Assembly: GCA_020284085.1 (NCBI GenBank)
Contig: JACEVL010000671.1
Span: 908,501-972,500 of the forward strand
Direction of reading: 5' to 3'
Length of the DNA: 64,000 nt
DNA from: Aporrectodea caliginosa
Lineage: Eukaryota > Annelida > Clitellata > Crassiclitellata > Lumbricidae
Shown here: piece after piece, positions 11,701 through 23,491 of the stretch
How the letters are laid out: each line of letters opens with the position of its first letter
How positions within the stretch are numbered: the stretch's first letter is position 1
Program-made: the position numbers and the translations under genes
The notes under the pieces: generated by a model
What the model was told of the DNA's origin: nothing
Database searches by the model: none
Seen by the model: only the letters and a program-made list of their open reading frames with translations

Positions 11701-14700
11701 TCTTGATTTTTTAATCATAACTATGAAAGAAAGGAAAATTGTTTTTTCGTCCAATTTCATTTCATCCGGGATTATAATTTTTTAATGGGTGGGACTGAAA
11801 GGGTTAAATCTGCACATATTAATGGACTAACCGAATAAGGATTGCCTTTGCTCTTCAGGGTCACTGCTGTCCCCAGTCCACTAAGCATCTGATCATCCTG
11901 CTGCCGATCGTACCTATCACCGCTACAAACAGTCACCATACAGTACTCTGTTCAGTGTTCTTCATCATACAGTTTTAAATTGTTAAACATGTTTAATTAA
12001 CTGCATTTGAAGCTAAAATACTAGGCAAAAACTTAAAGTCAAGATATCAATGTCGAACTGCAATTATGTTATGCATATGCCACCATCAGTAATGAACAAA
12101 GAAAAGACAATAATAGTCTAATCTAATATGAACGCTTGTAAAGTGCTTCTCACAACAGAGCTATTCAGAAGCACTCTCAGCATGACAGGCCCCTCCAGAA
12201 TCCTGCTACGAATGTCAGAGGGAAGGTCATTCAATAGTGTACTTACATCTAGACAAAACATGGTAACATAGGTTACAGAGATAACAAAGAAACATGTAAT
12301 TGACAATGATACAAATCCTGACAGAAGTTAATAGCATAATAAGTAATATAGACACAATAACCGATGGCAACTCAGCCCAAAAATCCCACAATGGTCATGT
12401 AGAAACCAACAGCCGTAACCAAGATTATCATGACAAAGACAAAACATAAGATGAGTACTTAATAGAGTTCAAAATGGTAAAAATAATTTAAAAAATGCTA
12501 ATAACAAGGGATAAAGTGCAGGTATATCAATACCTTAGAGCCTGGCGACTTTGCTCATACCCCTTACGGGACTGAGCAAACATGTCAAAGTCCTCTTCAT
12601 TGGCTGCTCCATCACTGGCTGTCGTAACAGTCGGCGCTTTGGCAGCAGGCGTACCTCGAATACCTGCAATGACCAGTAATTTTTTAAATGACCCAATCCT
12701 TTGAAAAATTACCTAATGTGCATCCGAAAATTACCTTGACCTATAAAAACATTTAACATGTTAGATTTGAGTTTGGAAGATAAATCCTGGATGCCTACTG
12801 AGCGTTGCCATGTTCGAAGCTTCATCATAAGCAGAGTGAGTAACTGAAGGAGCCGGCGCAGAATTTGAATCACTCAGATCCACAAGCGTTCCAGTCAAAT
12901 GGTCACCGCTTTCTTTGTCGGATTTTGGTGTTGGCTGGAAATAAACAAACAAAAGCAAGGTGCAAATAAGTCAATTGTCTCAGCACAGCATAGTAACCGA
13001 AAATAAAACTCCAATACTCTTAGATTTTAATAAACAAAACTTGAACTAAAATAAACTCAAACTTGAAGACATAATCCATAATAATAGTATTCAAGCAATC
13101 TTCAGATGGCAGTGTCTGTGGTTAACTTCAAGAAAAGAAGAAGAAAAAGAAGCAGGTCCTGATGCAACCATGGGTATGAAATGTTAGTGACTTCATTTTC
13201 TTAGCCAGAGCATATGTGGCTCCACACACCAAAACCAGTATTAAGGTGATTTTGCAACATATTGAATTTGATACATCATTTTAAAGGTCTTGCATCAGGC
13301 TTCAAAATGACACAAAAATTATTGCTCTAGCTTTATTCTAACTGAAGATATAGGGCAAAAAGTGATCCAAATTAATTAATTAATTAGCTTAATTAACTTA
13401 ATTAAAACAAAAGAGTAGGAGTATTAAAAGCATTAAAATAGCTTTAAAACTCGGTTTTTAACAAAATATAAGAAATAACTATTTTCAACATATTTTTATA
13501 TTAGATTCTGCAAAAACCGACAAAAAAAAATGTGTTTCTGGCCTATTACTCTGTTGTGTAATTTCCGACATAATACCGATTTCGGTCTGGACCGCCACAT
13601 ATGAGGGCAGGTGACCAGTCCTCTCCCTCTCCCTCGCCATCTCATCTTCCCATCAACAGTGAAACTGAATTCGCAAGGGGCACAGATGGAGCAGAAATCT
13701 CTATCCAAATTTCTGCCCTGGTGGGAATTTTAACCCCCAACCTCTCAGTGGACAGTCCGGTATGCCAACCACTACACCATCGAGCAGCTACTTAACTTCA
13801 AGAGAAAACCTAATTCATGGACAGATAGAGGTTCTTTTACCTTCTGGACTGTAGCATAAATGGGTGGGGCAGAAGCAGCGGAGAGCTGGCTGGGTGGACC
13901 ACCTCGTAGTCTTTCGTAACGTTCATAACGCAAAAGAACATTGTTCAGGTCATCATTAATGCGAAGCAGTTCACCTAAAAAGTCATAACGAAACTGTTGA
14001 GGCAGAGACGGCAACAAAAGTTTATATATAGCCAACTACAAAATAATCAATATTCCTAATGTCAAATCCAGTAGCTGAATCTCATATTCAGAACCTGTCA
14101 AGTTCAGAAACTGAAAATCAAATTTTGAACTAAATGTTACATTTAGAAACAAAATGTAACGTTTAATAACTGTGCAGAGCAACAAACATCATGAGTGAAA
14201 AGTAGAAGTCATATTTAAAACCTTAATGTTATGTTTAAAATGAAACACATTTATTAATCGTAAGTCATTTTTAGTATCAATATGTCAGAGATAACACACT
14301 AATTACACCAAACACTAAATGAAATAATGCAAAGAGAAATAGACACTGTATGAATGATGTATGTAACAAGTTGCTTGTGTCAGCTTGCATTTATGAATAA
14401 AATATTGATTGATTGACTGAACACAACTAAACAGGACTAGTAATCAAATGAATACTCACATGTCACATCCTCTGACTGAACTCGCTCAATGAGCTCGACA
14501 ATTCGCTTCTGCATATGGTGACAAGTTGCATTCAACTCCTAGCAAAAGCAAATGCACACACGACCACTTAGCAAACACTGAAAAGCATTTGGGGATTTAC
14601 CAAAACACACCTTTTAAATGACAGTATGGTCCAGTCACTCCTGGTGACAAAATATTGACAGAATACAAAGGCACCATTATAAAAGAAAAAAAACTAAGCA

Positions 14701-16749
14701 GAAAGATAATATACAAAGAGAATATATGGAAATTCATGGAATAATTAAAAATATTAAAATATCAACAAGTCTTGCTACCAACAAAAATCATATTTATTGC
14801 TTATTACCAGATCAACAGACACCATTTGCACAGACAACTAACTATATCAAACACCATAGAGCAACTCTAAAGGTATGTATGAAAACTAACAAAGCATCAA
14901 ACTCATTTCTGACATGATGAAATCTTGATTACCGTCAGCAGTTGCCAGTCATCTTCAATCGGTTCTTGTCCAGGGGTCAGTTCGGTCAGCATCTCACTCA
15001 TCACTTTACAGTTCTGCTGAACAACATCCAGCTCACTACGCAGTTTGGCCAACTGCTCCGCTTCAACAGCTACCACCTCTGTTCCCAAATCGGAATCCAG
15101 GTCAACAGGAACCTGACATTAAACACAATGAATCCATGCACACACAATGAATCCATGCACACACAATGAATCCATGCACACACAATGAATCCATGCACAG
15201 CCTACATTAAATTCACATTTAGCAAATGCCACACACCACAGAACTGGTAGAGTGAAGAGAAATGTGGGCAGTAAATTCTAAAACTTTCAACCAACCAAAA
15301 AGAAAGCCCAGGAGCCTATTACTGTTCTCTTTTGGGGTATACATGTAACAAGAGAAAATAGGCAAGCACAGAATTCCTAATGCCATGGAACAATGACCAG
15401 AAACTTTGATACAGTAATGTGAACTATAATGGTAACATTCATACAGCTGTTCCGTACAAGCTGGCATTGCCAGAACACTATTAACAGTATTTGTTAAATT
15501 ACCAATATTTATTTAATTTCTAGATTGTAATTTTAATCGCATCAGCACATCGCAGATCAACTTGAATACTGATGAGACTAATATATTGATTTAAAAAAAA
15601 TTCCATTTTGCACCATTGTGCTTTAAATAAAGGTGTCATATATCCCACTATTACAAATATATTCAAAGATACACATATAAGTAACCCATTATCTAAGACT
15701 ACATACAATCTGGATATATGATAGTTATATAAAAGTGACCATCAAGTTCTTATGACAATTATGTGGCAATATCATTATATTACTGCTAAAATTGGCTTTA
15801 ATGCATGAGCCCTTAGAAGATAAGATCCTCTTTCTAGTCTCAAAGGCGCAGCTGAGCAGTGCCCCAAAGTATCTTTCTGACTATACGCGAAAGCCGTTAT
15901 CTGCGACCTCATCTCGTTCCTTGCGCTCTGCTGATTGGCTAGATCTTTTTGTTCTAGGACTGCCTTGGCTCAACGCCGGTCATTTGCTGTGGTTGGTCCA
16001 TCTACTTGGAATGACCTTTCCTCCTCATTAAGGGCTAAACTAATTACTAGTTTTTCCTCTTTGGTTTCTCGTTCTTCAAATTTTTTTTTTTCCCCCGGGG
16101 TTTTCGTGCTGAGAGCGCTTCTGAATAGTTATTCTGAGAGAGGCGCTATATAAATCATTAGATACAATACAATACAATAAGTCCCTAATAAATGTTGATA
16201 ATAAACCTTACGGCACTTTAGAATACGTACATCAGCAAGTTGTTGTTCTTGTCTTATAGGAGAACTGGGCTCAGCCAAAGGTGTGCTCTGAAAAAATTTA
16301 CACAAGGAAACCAGTTACTCATGTAAGCCAAGCAGGTTGTTATGAAACAGTCAGAAACATGAAATCTTACATGTGAAGTCTGTTAATGAAAGCACTGAGA
16401 AGATCCTAGGAGCCTTTGGTTAGATGAAGGACTGTATTCGCTTCCACTCCAACAGAGTATCAAGTCCAGAGTAAATAGAGAGATTCATGTCTTCTGCTGA
16501 TCTGTATTTGTCACTGCTTAAATGGCGGATGCGGTGGTGTAGCGGTATGTTCTGTGCCTTGTTACTGGAGGGTCGCAAGTTTGAATCTACCTCAATCCAC
16601 CACATAGCGACCCTGGACAAGTTGCTGACCCACAACTGTCTGTGAGTAAGGCAATGGGAAACCAACTCACTCATCTCATCCCCGGGTGGCATGAAAGTCA
16701 ATGGACCTGCCTTCGAGCAGAGAACTTATCATCGTCGTCGTCGTCGTCG

Positions 16750-16788
<39 letters not shown>

Positions 16789-19700
16789 CCACCACCAAAT
16801 TAGAATGATCGTGATTGGTCCAAAGTGATTCAGATTAAACTAAGCGAGGGGTAAAAATACAATATATAAGTTTGATCTGGCATAAGGATTTAGACTATGA
16901 GCTTACTCTGGCTGGCGTATGAATAGGTGCTATCCGGTCGAGGTCGGTCATTGGAAACTCCATGCCTTTATCCTTCAGCTCCTTGCAGACTCTTTCCACT
17001 TCCTTCAGCTCTTCAATGCCTTGGAAAGCATCTGCCCACGTCTGAAAACCCACAACAACTCAAGTAACTATAACAGCGACATTTATACAGTGCGTTTCAA
17101 TATCCTCTCAAAAGTTCCATGACGAACTTAAAACGGCAAATCACTTTAGCAAAATGGCAGAGCAACTAGACTTCCAAGACATTCTTCTAATTCAGAGACT
17201 GGCTTCAACATACAACCAGAATTTACAGGAGCTACCACAGTAATTAAGAAAGACACTGGCCAATATTACTTAAAATGTTTCCTGCTGATACAGTCAAAGA
17301 TACTGGGAGGAACACCTCTGAAATCCAACAGAGAGCTAGCATTAAGGTTAATATTTGTTATCCTCTGCACATTATAACTATATATCACCCCAAAGCAGGA
17401 CAAGCAAAGGGGAAATCCAGACATTCATTATTGTTCTTCAATACTACTAGGAAGTTATATAACACTTCCTTGCCAGTTCTCAGTAGAATAACGGCATGGT
17501 AATTTACAGGTCGTTAGTTACAAAAGTAAACATAAATGCAAAGTGCTGTCAAAAACCTGTTAAAAACAATTATTTTACACACTGACTTATAAATATCTAG
17601 GTACATATAACAGCACTCATATTAAGACTTACTACCACTGAACATGTACTAAGAGCAATAAATAACAAATCTAAAAATCTAAATAAAAAACAGAAATGCA
17701 AAATAGTCACCAACATGAAAAACTAACAACAATTTCCCAGCAAAATTCGATATTCTTAAGACAGTTAAACAATTGAAGGAAACAAATGCAAAATACAGAC
17801 ACAAACATCCACTACTAAACACACTAAATAACTTCATACTGCTATAAAATTTAATAAATTGGGAGTTTCAAAAACATGAAAACTAAAACTGTCACCAACC
17901 TGCAGCATTCCGAGAACCTTGTCAACGACAATTTGAGGCGGGTTTCCCTTGGGTGATATGACCCGAATCAACTCCTGAAGGAAATCCTTCTGGGCCACTA
18001 GGATATGAAAGCGTTTGCCACAGTTCTTGACACATGTCTCTAACACCTATGCAAACAATCAGGACCATAAGTAAGACAACTTAGGAATAACCACAATTTC
18101 CCAAAATCCACTTCTAACACATTTAGAAGACAACACTGAACAGAGCAAGTGGCTGGAACAGCATATGACTCAAGATTTTAACCACCATTAGTAGGACAGA
18201 TGGGCGCCTTGCAGGCTGCCATACAGTTAAATTTTAATCAGGACCGTTAAACTTGTTATCATCTGTTACTACTATATCACGTAATCTTACTGCGTACTTG
18301 TCAGTTTGAATTTATAAACGAATATTATTATTAGTATTATCTGTTCTATCGTCATTTCTATCCAGTAATGTCTAATCGAAGTGTACTCAAAAGCAAAATA
18401 ATTATGCTTACGATGAAGTGTAACAATACCATCAAACAGAAACACAACAATATCATTCTAACAAACGGCAACAAATGGTAATTGAGATACATAATGACAG
18501 GGTGCATGAATTGCAACTTTAATCTAGCAACATACATTTATATATAAAACAACCTACTTAACATGCAATGCTAGATAATGGGCCACATCAACTGGCTGTC
18601 TTTAAACTGTTCTTCAATGTAATGTGAAGTTTTGTAATACTGCGCCCCCAGTTCTCAGATAGACATCTAATGACCAGAATATTAAACAGACGGATTAACC
18701 CTTTAACGACGAGCTGCCTATGGTTTCCCATACATTTTAGTACACGCTCGTCATTAAAGGGTTAAAGAGACTATCAACGGATTCTTTCTGAAAATAAAGG
18801 AAAGTTAAAACAATCAACAAACCACCCTACCGTCAATGTATACAGAATGACAACATTGTTCTTTCCAATGTTGTTAGATAACTGCTTCTTGATGGCTTTG
18901 ATTGCATCCTTTGGACTGCACAACAACAAATTTTAATAGACAATGGTTGCTAGTATAAGTGGCCGCAAAAAAATAGAAAGCATCAATCAAGAAACTATAA
19001 TTCATCATAATTATTTTTATCTAAATTGCTACTCCCATTTTACTGTGCCACAACTTATGATATGACACCAATTACTGTAAAAATACAATGCCAAAACCCA
19101 GAGCCAGATAAAAAAAATTAAAGTATCAAAGTCAGTGCAGTTTATAGCAATTAGAGTAAACAAGCAACAAAGTTTTCAGTCCTTTGAAGGCAATTAGCAC
19201 AGTACAATATTCGTCACTCAAAAATTCCAAACAGGAAACTACCGTTCACCTACAAACTTTTTAAACTCGTGAACTAGTACAAAAATGTAATACCCGTCAT
19301 CTGAACTGTTCACCAAGTCACATATTTCCATGTAGAGACCCCAGTCTTCGGACACCTGGCCAACATCAGTGGCTTTCTCTACAACCACAAAACCCCTCGT
19401 TTAATTCCGTTATTTACTAACATTACGCCATTACAGATCGCCGTGTGATAAAGATAGCCGATTGTTTTCAATCATTTAATCGTGTCGGACAAATACTCTG
19501 GGTTTTTAATTGGATTTGCAACAAATTATCGAGAGACTGTGCAAGCATCAAAAAGCCATTAGGCACGTAATCCTTTCAGAGTCAAGAAAATTTTGAAAGA
19601 AAGGAGTACCAATGCAAACTGAGAGGTTAACAAGGGTGTGCTGTTGTTGGACTGGGGTGTATTTAAGCCAAACAACCCTTCAGAAACTGGGATCATGCTC

Positions 19701-22561
19701 ATTAATATATATATAGAGGGGAGTCAATATGAGTGTTACCCTTTCCTTTATCTACACATACACAAGATTGTTCCAACTTTGAACCTTCTACCCATGTTCA
19801 TTATTCACAAATATGACACTATGATCACATGACTGTTGACGAAAGCAGCACCCAGACAGGCGAAGACCAGACGAGCTGAGAGAAAAGATGCCAAGGGACA
19901 TTTGTGTGAATCCAGACAAGATAACTGTTTTTGATGGAAGCACTGACAAAGACAGGCTTTAGACAACTGAAATCCTATAGCACACGGACCTAATTAACCA
20001 ATTTCAAACTGCTTGGTACAAAGGATGTTCTTGAACAAAAAAATTAAAAGTCTATGGGTGAAATATGAGTTCAACCACAATCATTCAACAAATTCATTAA
20101 AAAAGTGCACTGGATAAATGAAGCCAAATCCATTTATCTATTCTACAGCAAGCAATTGTTCAATAGAGTTCATCAACCAAAATAACACAAAATCACTCTA
20201 CTCCACAATGCAAAATGACAAACATTGTGTCTTTAGTCATTGAAAGAGAGTCTTGTCTTGAAACAGAAGTCTAAATTATGAACTACATCAGGATGTCTGA
20301 GTAAGAAAAATATACATGACTTCATCACATCTTACACTTAAACAGTAATGCATTGTACGGTAACACTGCTAAAATCAAATAGTGCTGTTTTGTATTGTCA
20401 TTAACTGTGTTAGAAAAGTATTTAAAAACATTACTGAAAGGCAGTCTTGAACATTTGTGAGACAAAAAGTGAGATAGATTAATGAGGGTCAGAGCAACTG
20501 AAAGCATCCAATGTAACGTAAATGTAAAACTCATTAACTTCACAGAGCCACAAGAAATCTGCATCAAGGAGACCTCTGATTGGTGGCTCTATATCACAGC
20601 CAGGCTGTTGGGCCAATTTCAGTGTCAGGTCAGAAGCAAGGTCCTGAACCCAGGCTCTAATAACAAGGTCAGGTCAGGTTAAGAATGACGGAAGACTGGT
20701 ACTCAAGAATCACTTCTGCTTTTAAGTCAAAACATGATATTATGGATCTTTAAACTGGGAGTACCGACTAACAGATATTATGCATAATATATATATTATT
20801 TATATATTATACTTAATCCTCCTGGTCAATCAAATAAACTGATATAGCACCCCTTCAAGATATCTACTCAGAGGCAATAACCCTGGTATAACACACTCAT
20901 ACAACATTTAATTCATTTTTCATCATTTTCATTCAAGCATCAGTGAGATTGGTTCTATGCAGTAATCTGTGTTTTAGTACATCAAACAAGAGCATGAATC
21001 TGTAGTTTGTAGACTGCGGTTTGAGCTACTGACATAAGGCCATCACCAAAACTGGTCCAGGAAGAAACAGAAATTTAAACTGTGCTGTAAGCATCATAAA
21101 CGTGTTCATGATTTTAATGTTCCAGCTGTATCCATCCATAAACCTACATCAGTTGATATGCTGTCAGTCATAACATTGTACTGAATCATTGATTTTTGTA
21201 CACTAAGCTATTACATATAACAAGCCTTTCTCAGTGCTCCCTTTCCTAACGTTTTCACCATTTGAAAACAGAAAATGAAACTTAGCAATTTAACAGTCCC
21301 TTGAGCTAACCCTGACAGGCAACCAAGTGTAAAAGCGCTAATGACTTAATTCTCATAGTTTCAGCACAAACTAATAACAATATTAAATAGTAACATCCAT
21401 AGCACCCGTTTCTAATGCATAAGGCATCAACCAATGATGCACCAAAGCCAAGCCATAATCCAGAAGATCATTCTGTTGAAACGCAGAAGCTGTCTATGAC
21501 AGATAAGCAATCTTAAACATATAAGTTTTATGTTCAGTACAAAATAACACAACTGTGTGAGCAGAGTGAGCACAGGAATGAGGAATTTCAGAATTAAGGT
21601 CCAGCAGCCAAAAAAGCTCATTCACCCAGAACAGTTCTAGCTGTAGGTGTGACCACTGATAGGTTCAGAGCCGGATTAACGTATAAGCCAAATAAGCCAT
21701 GGCTTAGGGCCCCACAACGTTTTGAGGGCCCCCACCTATCAGGAAATATAAAATCAGATTGTACAAAGGTCCTAATTGACAAAATGACAATGGTAAATGC
21801 ATGTGTTATTATTTAGCTAATATTTCATTAGAAAAAATCGCTTATGTAAGGATCAAACTTTGTGCACAAAGACACATATTTTTGCATGGCTTTGCGGTTA
21901 GGGCCCCCGGAAGTCTTAACCCGGCTCTTGGCTTAGGGCCCCCGAAAGTCTTAATACGGCCCTGGATAGGTTATAAAGGTGCCATGTTGAATAGTGATGA
22001 GACTGAAGAATAAGTTAAATGTGAACTGTCTGTCTAATGAATGAAAGCATGTATGCATCATGTATATGTCAATTCATTTAGCACCTTCCCTTCTACAAAT
22101 CTAACAATATGTATATCAATCTCACAGGTTCAAGTTTTTTTTAGCTGAAATGGATTCTGAAGTACCATAGGAAACCACGACCAAGTACTTGTTGATCGTT
22201 GGTTTCTGCTAAGCAAAACGCATAAGCAAGCCGGAGTCCAGAATCAGTCTGTTGAAATCGAGCAGCACAGCGACACGAATGGGGAAACACATTACAAGAA
22301 AGTACAAACAAGGTTTTACTCATAACCTAACTGTTAACAACGACTTAGCCGCATGGAACTGCACAGGGAAAAGTTCCAAAATCCGAGATCAGAACTGAAT
22401 TTATACAGTGCCACACTACTTTGTATAGCATGACTTAACAAAAATGACACAACAAAATACTGCCTTCAAAATACAAAAACTCAAACGAAAAACATACCAA
22501 TAAGCTGACCAACAGGAGTGCTGAAAGGCCCTCCAATAATACTTGCTAAAAATGAAGTCAT
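8763..22561 (-). CDS. TOM1: TOM1 (target of Myb1) VHS-GAT endosomal adaptor, 13 exons
   Basis: Coding exons, 5' to 3' on the minus strand: 22561-22498, 19378-19294, 18915-18831, 18046-17900, 17041-16907, 16287-16231, 15112-14933, 14538-14460, 13974-13841, 12934-12799, 12663-12534, 11913-11832, 8942-8763. All introns are GT-AG, all phases agree, and the sum is 1494 nt (497 aa), matching the usual length of about 490. Exons 1-5 encode the VHS domain ([48 protein letters not shown]). Exons 7-9 encode the GAT domain ([44 protein letters not shown]). Exon 10 has a clathrin-box-like LVDLSD, exon 11 has [11 protein letters not shown], and the C terminus DDDQALFTL resembles the family end. In other animals TOM1 binds ubiquitinated cargo, Tollip and clathrin on endosomes. 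An intron acceptor lies just upstream of the ATG, so a non-coding first exon exists further up, probably before 23.4 kb. TOM1L2 orthology is possible if the lineage has one ancestral gene. Confidence 0.95.
9117..9476. mobile_element. Non-autonomous hAT-like element (360 bp)
   Basis: Terminal inverted repeats TAGGGAACAACCGG / CCGGTTGTTCCCTA are perfect over 14 bp. The element is bracketed by an exact 8-bp target-site duplication ACTGTTAC (9109-9116 and 9477-9484), the size typical of hAT. It sits in the last TOM1 intron and has no transposase ORF. Confidence 0.88.
9725..9919 (-). mobile_element. LINE 3' coding/tail fragment
   Basis: The minus strand reads [14 protein letters not shown]...[14 protein letters not shown], resembling the end of L2/CR1-type ORF2 proteins (the WN-LP motif). 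In nucleotides the stretch around 9779-9812 is the GCGCT...AGAGGCGC tail hairpin. Truncated relic in the last TOM1 intron. Confidence 0.55.
10300..10376 (+). mobile_element. L2-type LINE 3' tail with (GATA)n
   Basis: GGAGCGCCTCTGATTAG, then CTTGAAGGGGAGCTATATAA, then (GATA)n: the plus-orientation version of the tail hairpin plus terminal microsatellite. Located in the last TOM1 intron. Confidence 0.65.
10911..10995 (-). pseudogene. Partial duplicate of TOM1 exon 12 (candidate alternative exon)
   Basis: About 91% identical to exon 12 (11913-11832) from CGGCAGCA through the donor TCG|GTTAGT and into the intron. The open frame reads [20 protein letters not shown] against [20 protein letters not shown] in exon 12. 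The duplication breakpoint lies a few bases inside the 5' end of the exon, so the native acceptor was lost; a fortuitous ACTAG acceptor at 10997/10996 would give an 85-nt exon. Since 85 and 82 are both 1 modulo 3, the two copies can replace each other but cannot both be included in frame. It may equally be a dead exon relic. Confidence 0.55.
11124..11803 (+). mobile_element. piggyBac-like element with transposase N-terminal remnant
   Basis: Bounded by TTAA on both sides (11120-11123 and 11804-11807), with terminal inverted repeats CCCTTTCACTACC / reverse complement CCCTTTCAGTCCC. Near the left end are two CG-rich palindromes, GCCGGATATATCCGGC and CGCCGGATTAATCCGGCG. A short ORF from 11481 starts [20 protein letters not shown] followed by an acidic stretch ESDDGDDSG, the style of piggyBac transposase N termini; it ends after 70 codons, so the copy is an internally deleted, non-autonomous element. 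Located in a TOM1 intron. Confidence 0.87.
12118..12290 (-). mobile_element. Degenerate LINE 3' fragment
   Basis: The minus strand gives [18 protein letters not shown]...MLRVLLNSS, similar to the LINE relic at 9725-9919, including the AGAGTGCTTCTGAATAGC hairpin half. Truncated; lies in a TOM1 intron. Confidence 0.5.
13140..13793 (-). mobile_element. tRNA-derived SINE (family 1), split by a MITE
   Basis: The head at 13793-13767 (minus) reads GCTCGATGGTGTAGTGGTTG with a B-box-like GGGGGTTAAAATTCCC. The body (CAGAAATTT..., GGCGAGGGAGAGGG) and tail (AGTGACTTCATTTTC, CCATGGGTATGAAAT) match the copies at 42290-42545 (plus) and 49755-50067 (minus). The body and tail parts are separated by a 381-bp insertion at 13217-13597. 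Confidence 0.75.
13217..13597. mobile_element. MITE nested in SINE, 6-bp target duplication
   Basis: Flanked by CATATG at 13211-13216 and 13598-13603. The ends form imperfect inverted repeats: left TGGCTCCACACACCAAAACC..., right (reverse complement) TGGCGGTCCAGACCGAAATC..., both continuing to GGTATTA or AGTATTA. Removing it restores a contiguous SINE. No transposase. The superfamily is unclear. Confidence 0.7.
15123..15199. repeat. 19-bp tandem repeat, four copies
   Basis: AATGAATCCATGCACACAC repeated at 15127, 15146, 15165 and 15184, immediately upstream (minus strand) of TOM1 exon 7. Confidence 0.9.
15795..16182 (+). mobile_element. 5'-truncated L2/CR1-type LINE, 3' end of ORF2 and tail
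   Basis: Encodes in broken frames [39 protein letters not shown] and a short C terminus, the standard end of L2/CR1-group ORF2 proteins. Then come the tail hairpin (GAGAGCGCTTCTGAATAG ... GAGGCGCTATATAAATC) and an (ATACA)n microsatellite. Frameshifted and inactive; within a TOM1 intron. Confidence 0.8.
16521..16720 (+). mobile_element. tRNA-derived SINE (family 2)
   Basis: Starts GCGGATGCGGTGGTGTAGCG (A-box-like), with a B-box-like GCAAGTTTGAATCTAC at 16574-16589, then a SINE body. It is followed by a (CGT)n/(CAT)n triplet run at 16728-16792, which may be its tail. Confidence 0.6.
18190..18240 (+). mobile_element. SINE 3' fragment shared with 31.95 kb
   Basis: The sequence around GATGGGCGCCTTGCAGGCTG followed by CCATACAGTTAAATTT matches the reverse complement of 31950-31999, so both are copies of one SINE body. 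Confidence 0.55.
18699..18761. mobile_element. 63-bp piggyBac-like micro-element
   Basis: Bounded by TTAA at 18695-18698 and 18762-18765. The ends are inverted repeats of about 15-16 bp: left CCCTTTAACGACGAGC, right reverse complement CCCTTTAATGACGAGC. The core between them is only about 31 bp. TTAA target plus CCCTTT ends is the piggyBac signature. Lies in a TOM1 intron close to exon 3. Confidence 0.75.
20826..20880 (-). mobile_element. L2-type LINE 3' tail
   Basis: CAATCAAATAAACTGATATAGCACCCCTTCAAGATATCTACTC is the same tail as at 7303, truncated just after the hairpin, on the minus strand inside a TOM1 intron. Confidence 0.6.
21666..21964. mobile_element. Non-autonomous hAT-like element (299 bp)
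   Basis: Exact 8-bp target duplication GATAGGTT at 21658-21665 and 21965-21972. Ends CAGAGCCGGATTAA and (reverse complement) CAGGGCCGTATTAA, followed inwards by GGCTTAGGGCCCC-type sequence repeated near both ends. No ORF of note. Located in TOM1 intron 1. Confidence 0.88.
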
Positions 22562-23458
22562 TCTTGTAAGGACTGTTCACTCTATCTACAACAGGAAAAA
22601 GTCAACATAAGAAAGACACAACAAAGGTAAAATGGTTTTAAAATGCGCTTTGTTAACTGATTACCAATGAAAGAAGATACATATCTGTTAAGCAAATTAA
22701 CAGTACATACATGTATGTGACTTTTTTTTGTAAGGTTCTAGAGTTTTTGTCAGGGTTCTGTTGAGGTGCTATATAAATATCCGTTTCCACACATGCAACA
22801 GCCCTCTACAAGTCAACACACTTAATTATATGTCTTTTAGCCAACTGCCACACACAAACTCCTAATAAAATGTCATATTCTGAAAACTAGATACTACCTG
22901 TTCTATTTCAGCATATCAAACTCTAAAAACCGGTCAAAACCAATACCAATATCTGTGACTGTTTATCAATAGAGTTACTTACTAGTTAAACGCGCAGTTA
23001 AACGGTTCACCGCTGATATGTACAAGTAAATAGTAGCGAAAACGCGTAAACAAGTTGCTTAATAACTACTGCATCACAACCAATTGTCTGACTTGCAGAT
23101 TTATCTTTCGATATCTCTAAAAGCCACTTAAATGAACTCTTCCTCGTTTAACTTGGAAGCAATTGACGATGAGTCAACGTTTACTTTATACCGAACTGCA
23201 CACCTCACCCCGCCTACTGGCTGGCCAGGCTAGGCAAGTAAACACTACGATCTGTCGCAGTAATTTTAAATGCTGATTATATTAAAAACAAAAACGCTGC
23301 ATGGTGTGAAAACACAAATATAAAAGGTACAATAAATCAAACCTTACAGATTACTGGATTTGTTAATCGTCTACTATTTCCCTCGGACGAAACGATACTG
23401 GGCTTGAAAAACGGAAGTTTGGACTTTCAACGTTAAGCCACAAGACTATGTATAATTT

Positions 23459-23491
<33 letters not shown>

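Larger units (their letters stand above)
10491..11913. repeat. Tandem duplication (about 500-bp unit) of exon 12 plus flanking intron
   Basis: The segment from ACATAAAACTAG at 10491 through the exon copy near 10990 is repeated from ACATAAAACTAG at 10989 to the true exon 12. Shared intron words include CTATATAAACTG, ATATGATTGTCAAATATAAA and ATTAATGGACTAACCGAATA. The second unit is enlarged by a 680-bp piggyBac-like insertion. Confidence 0.88.
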
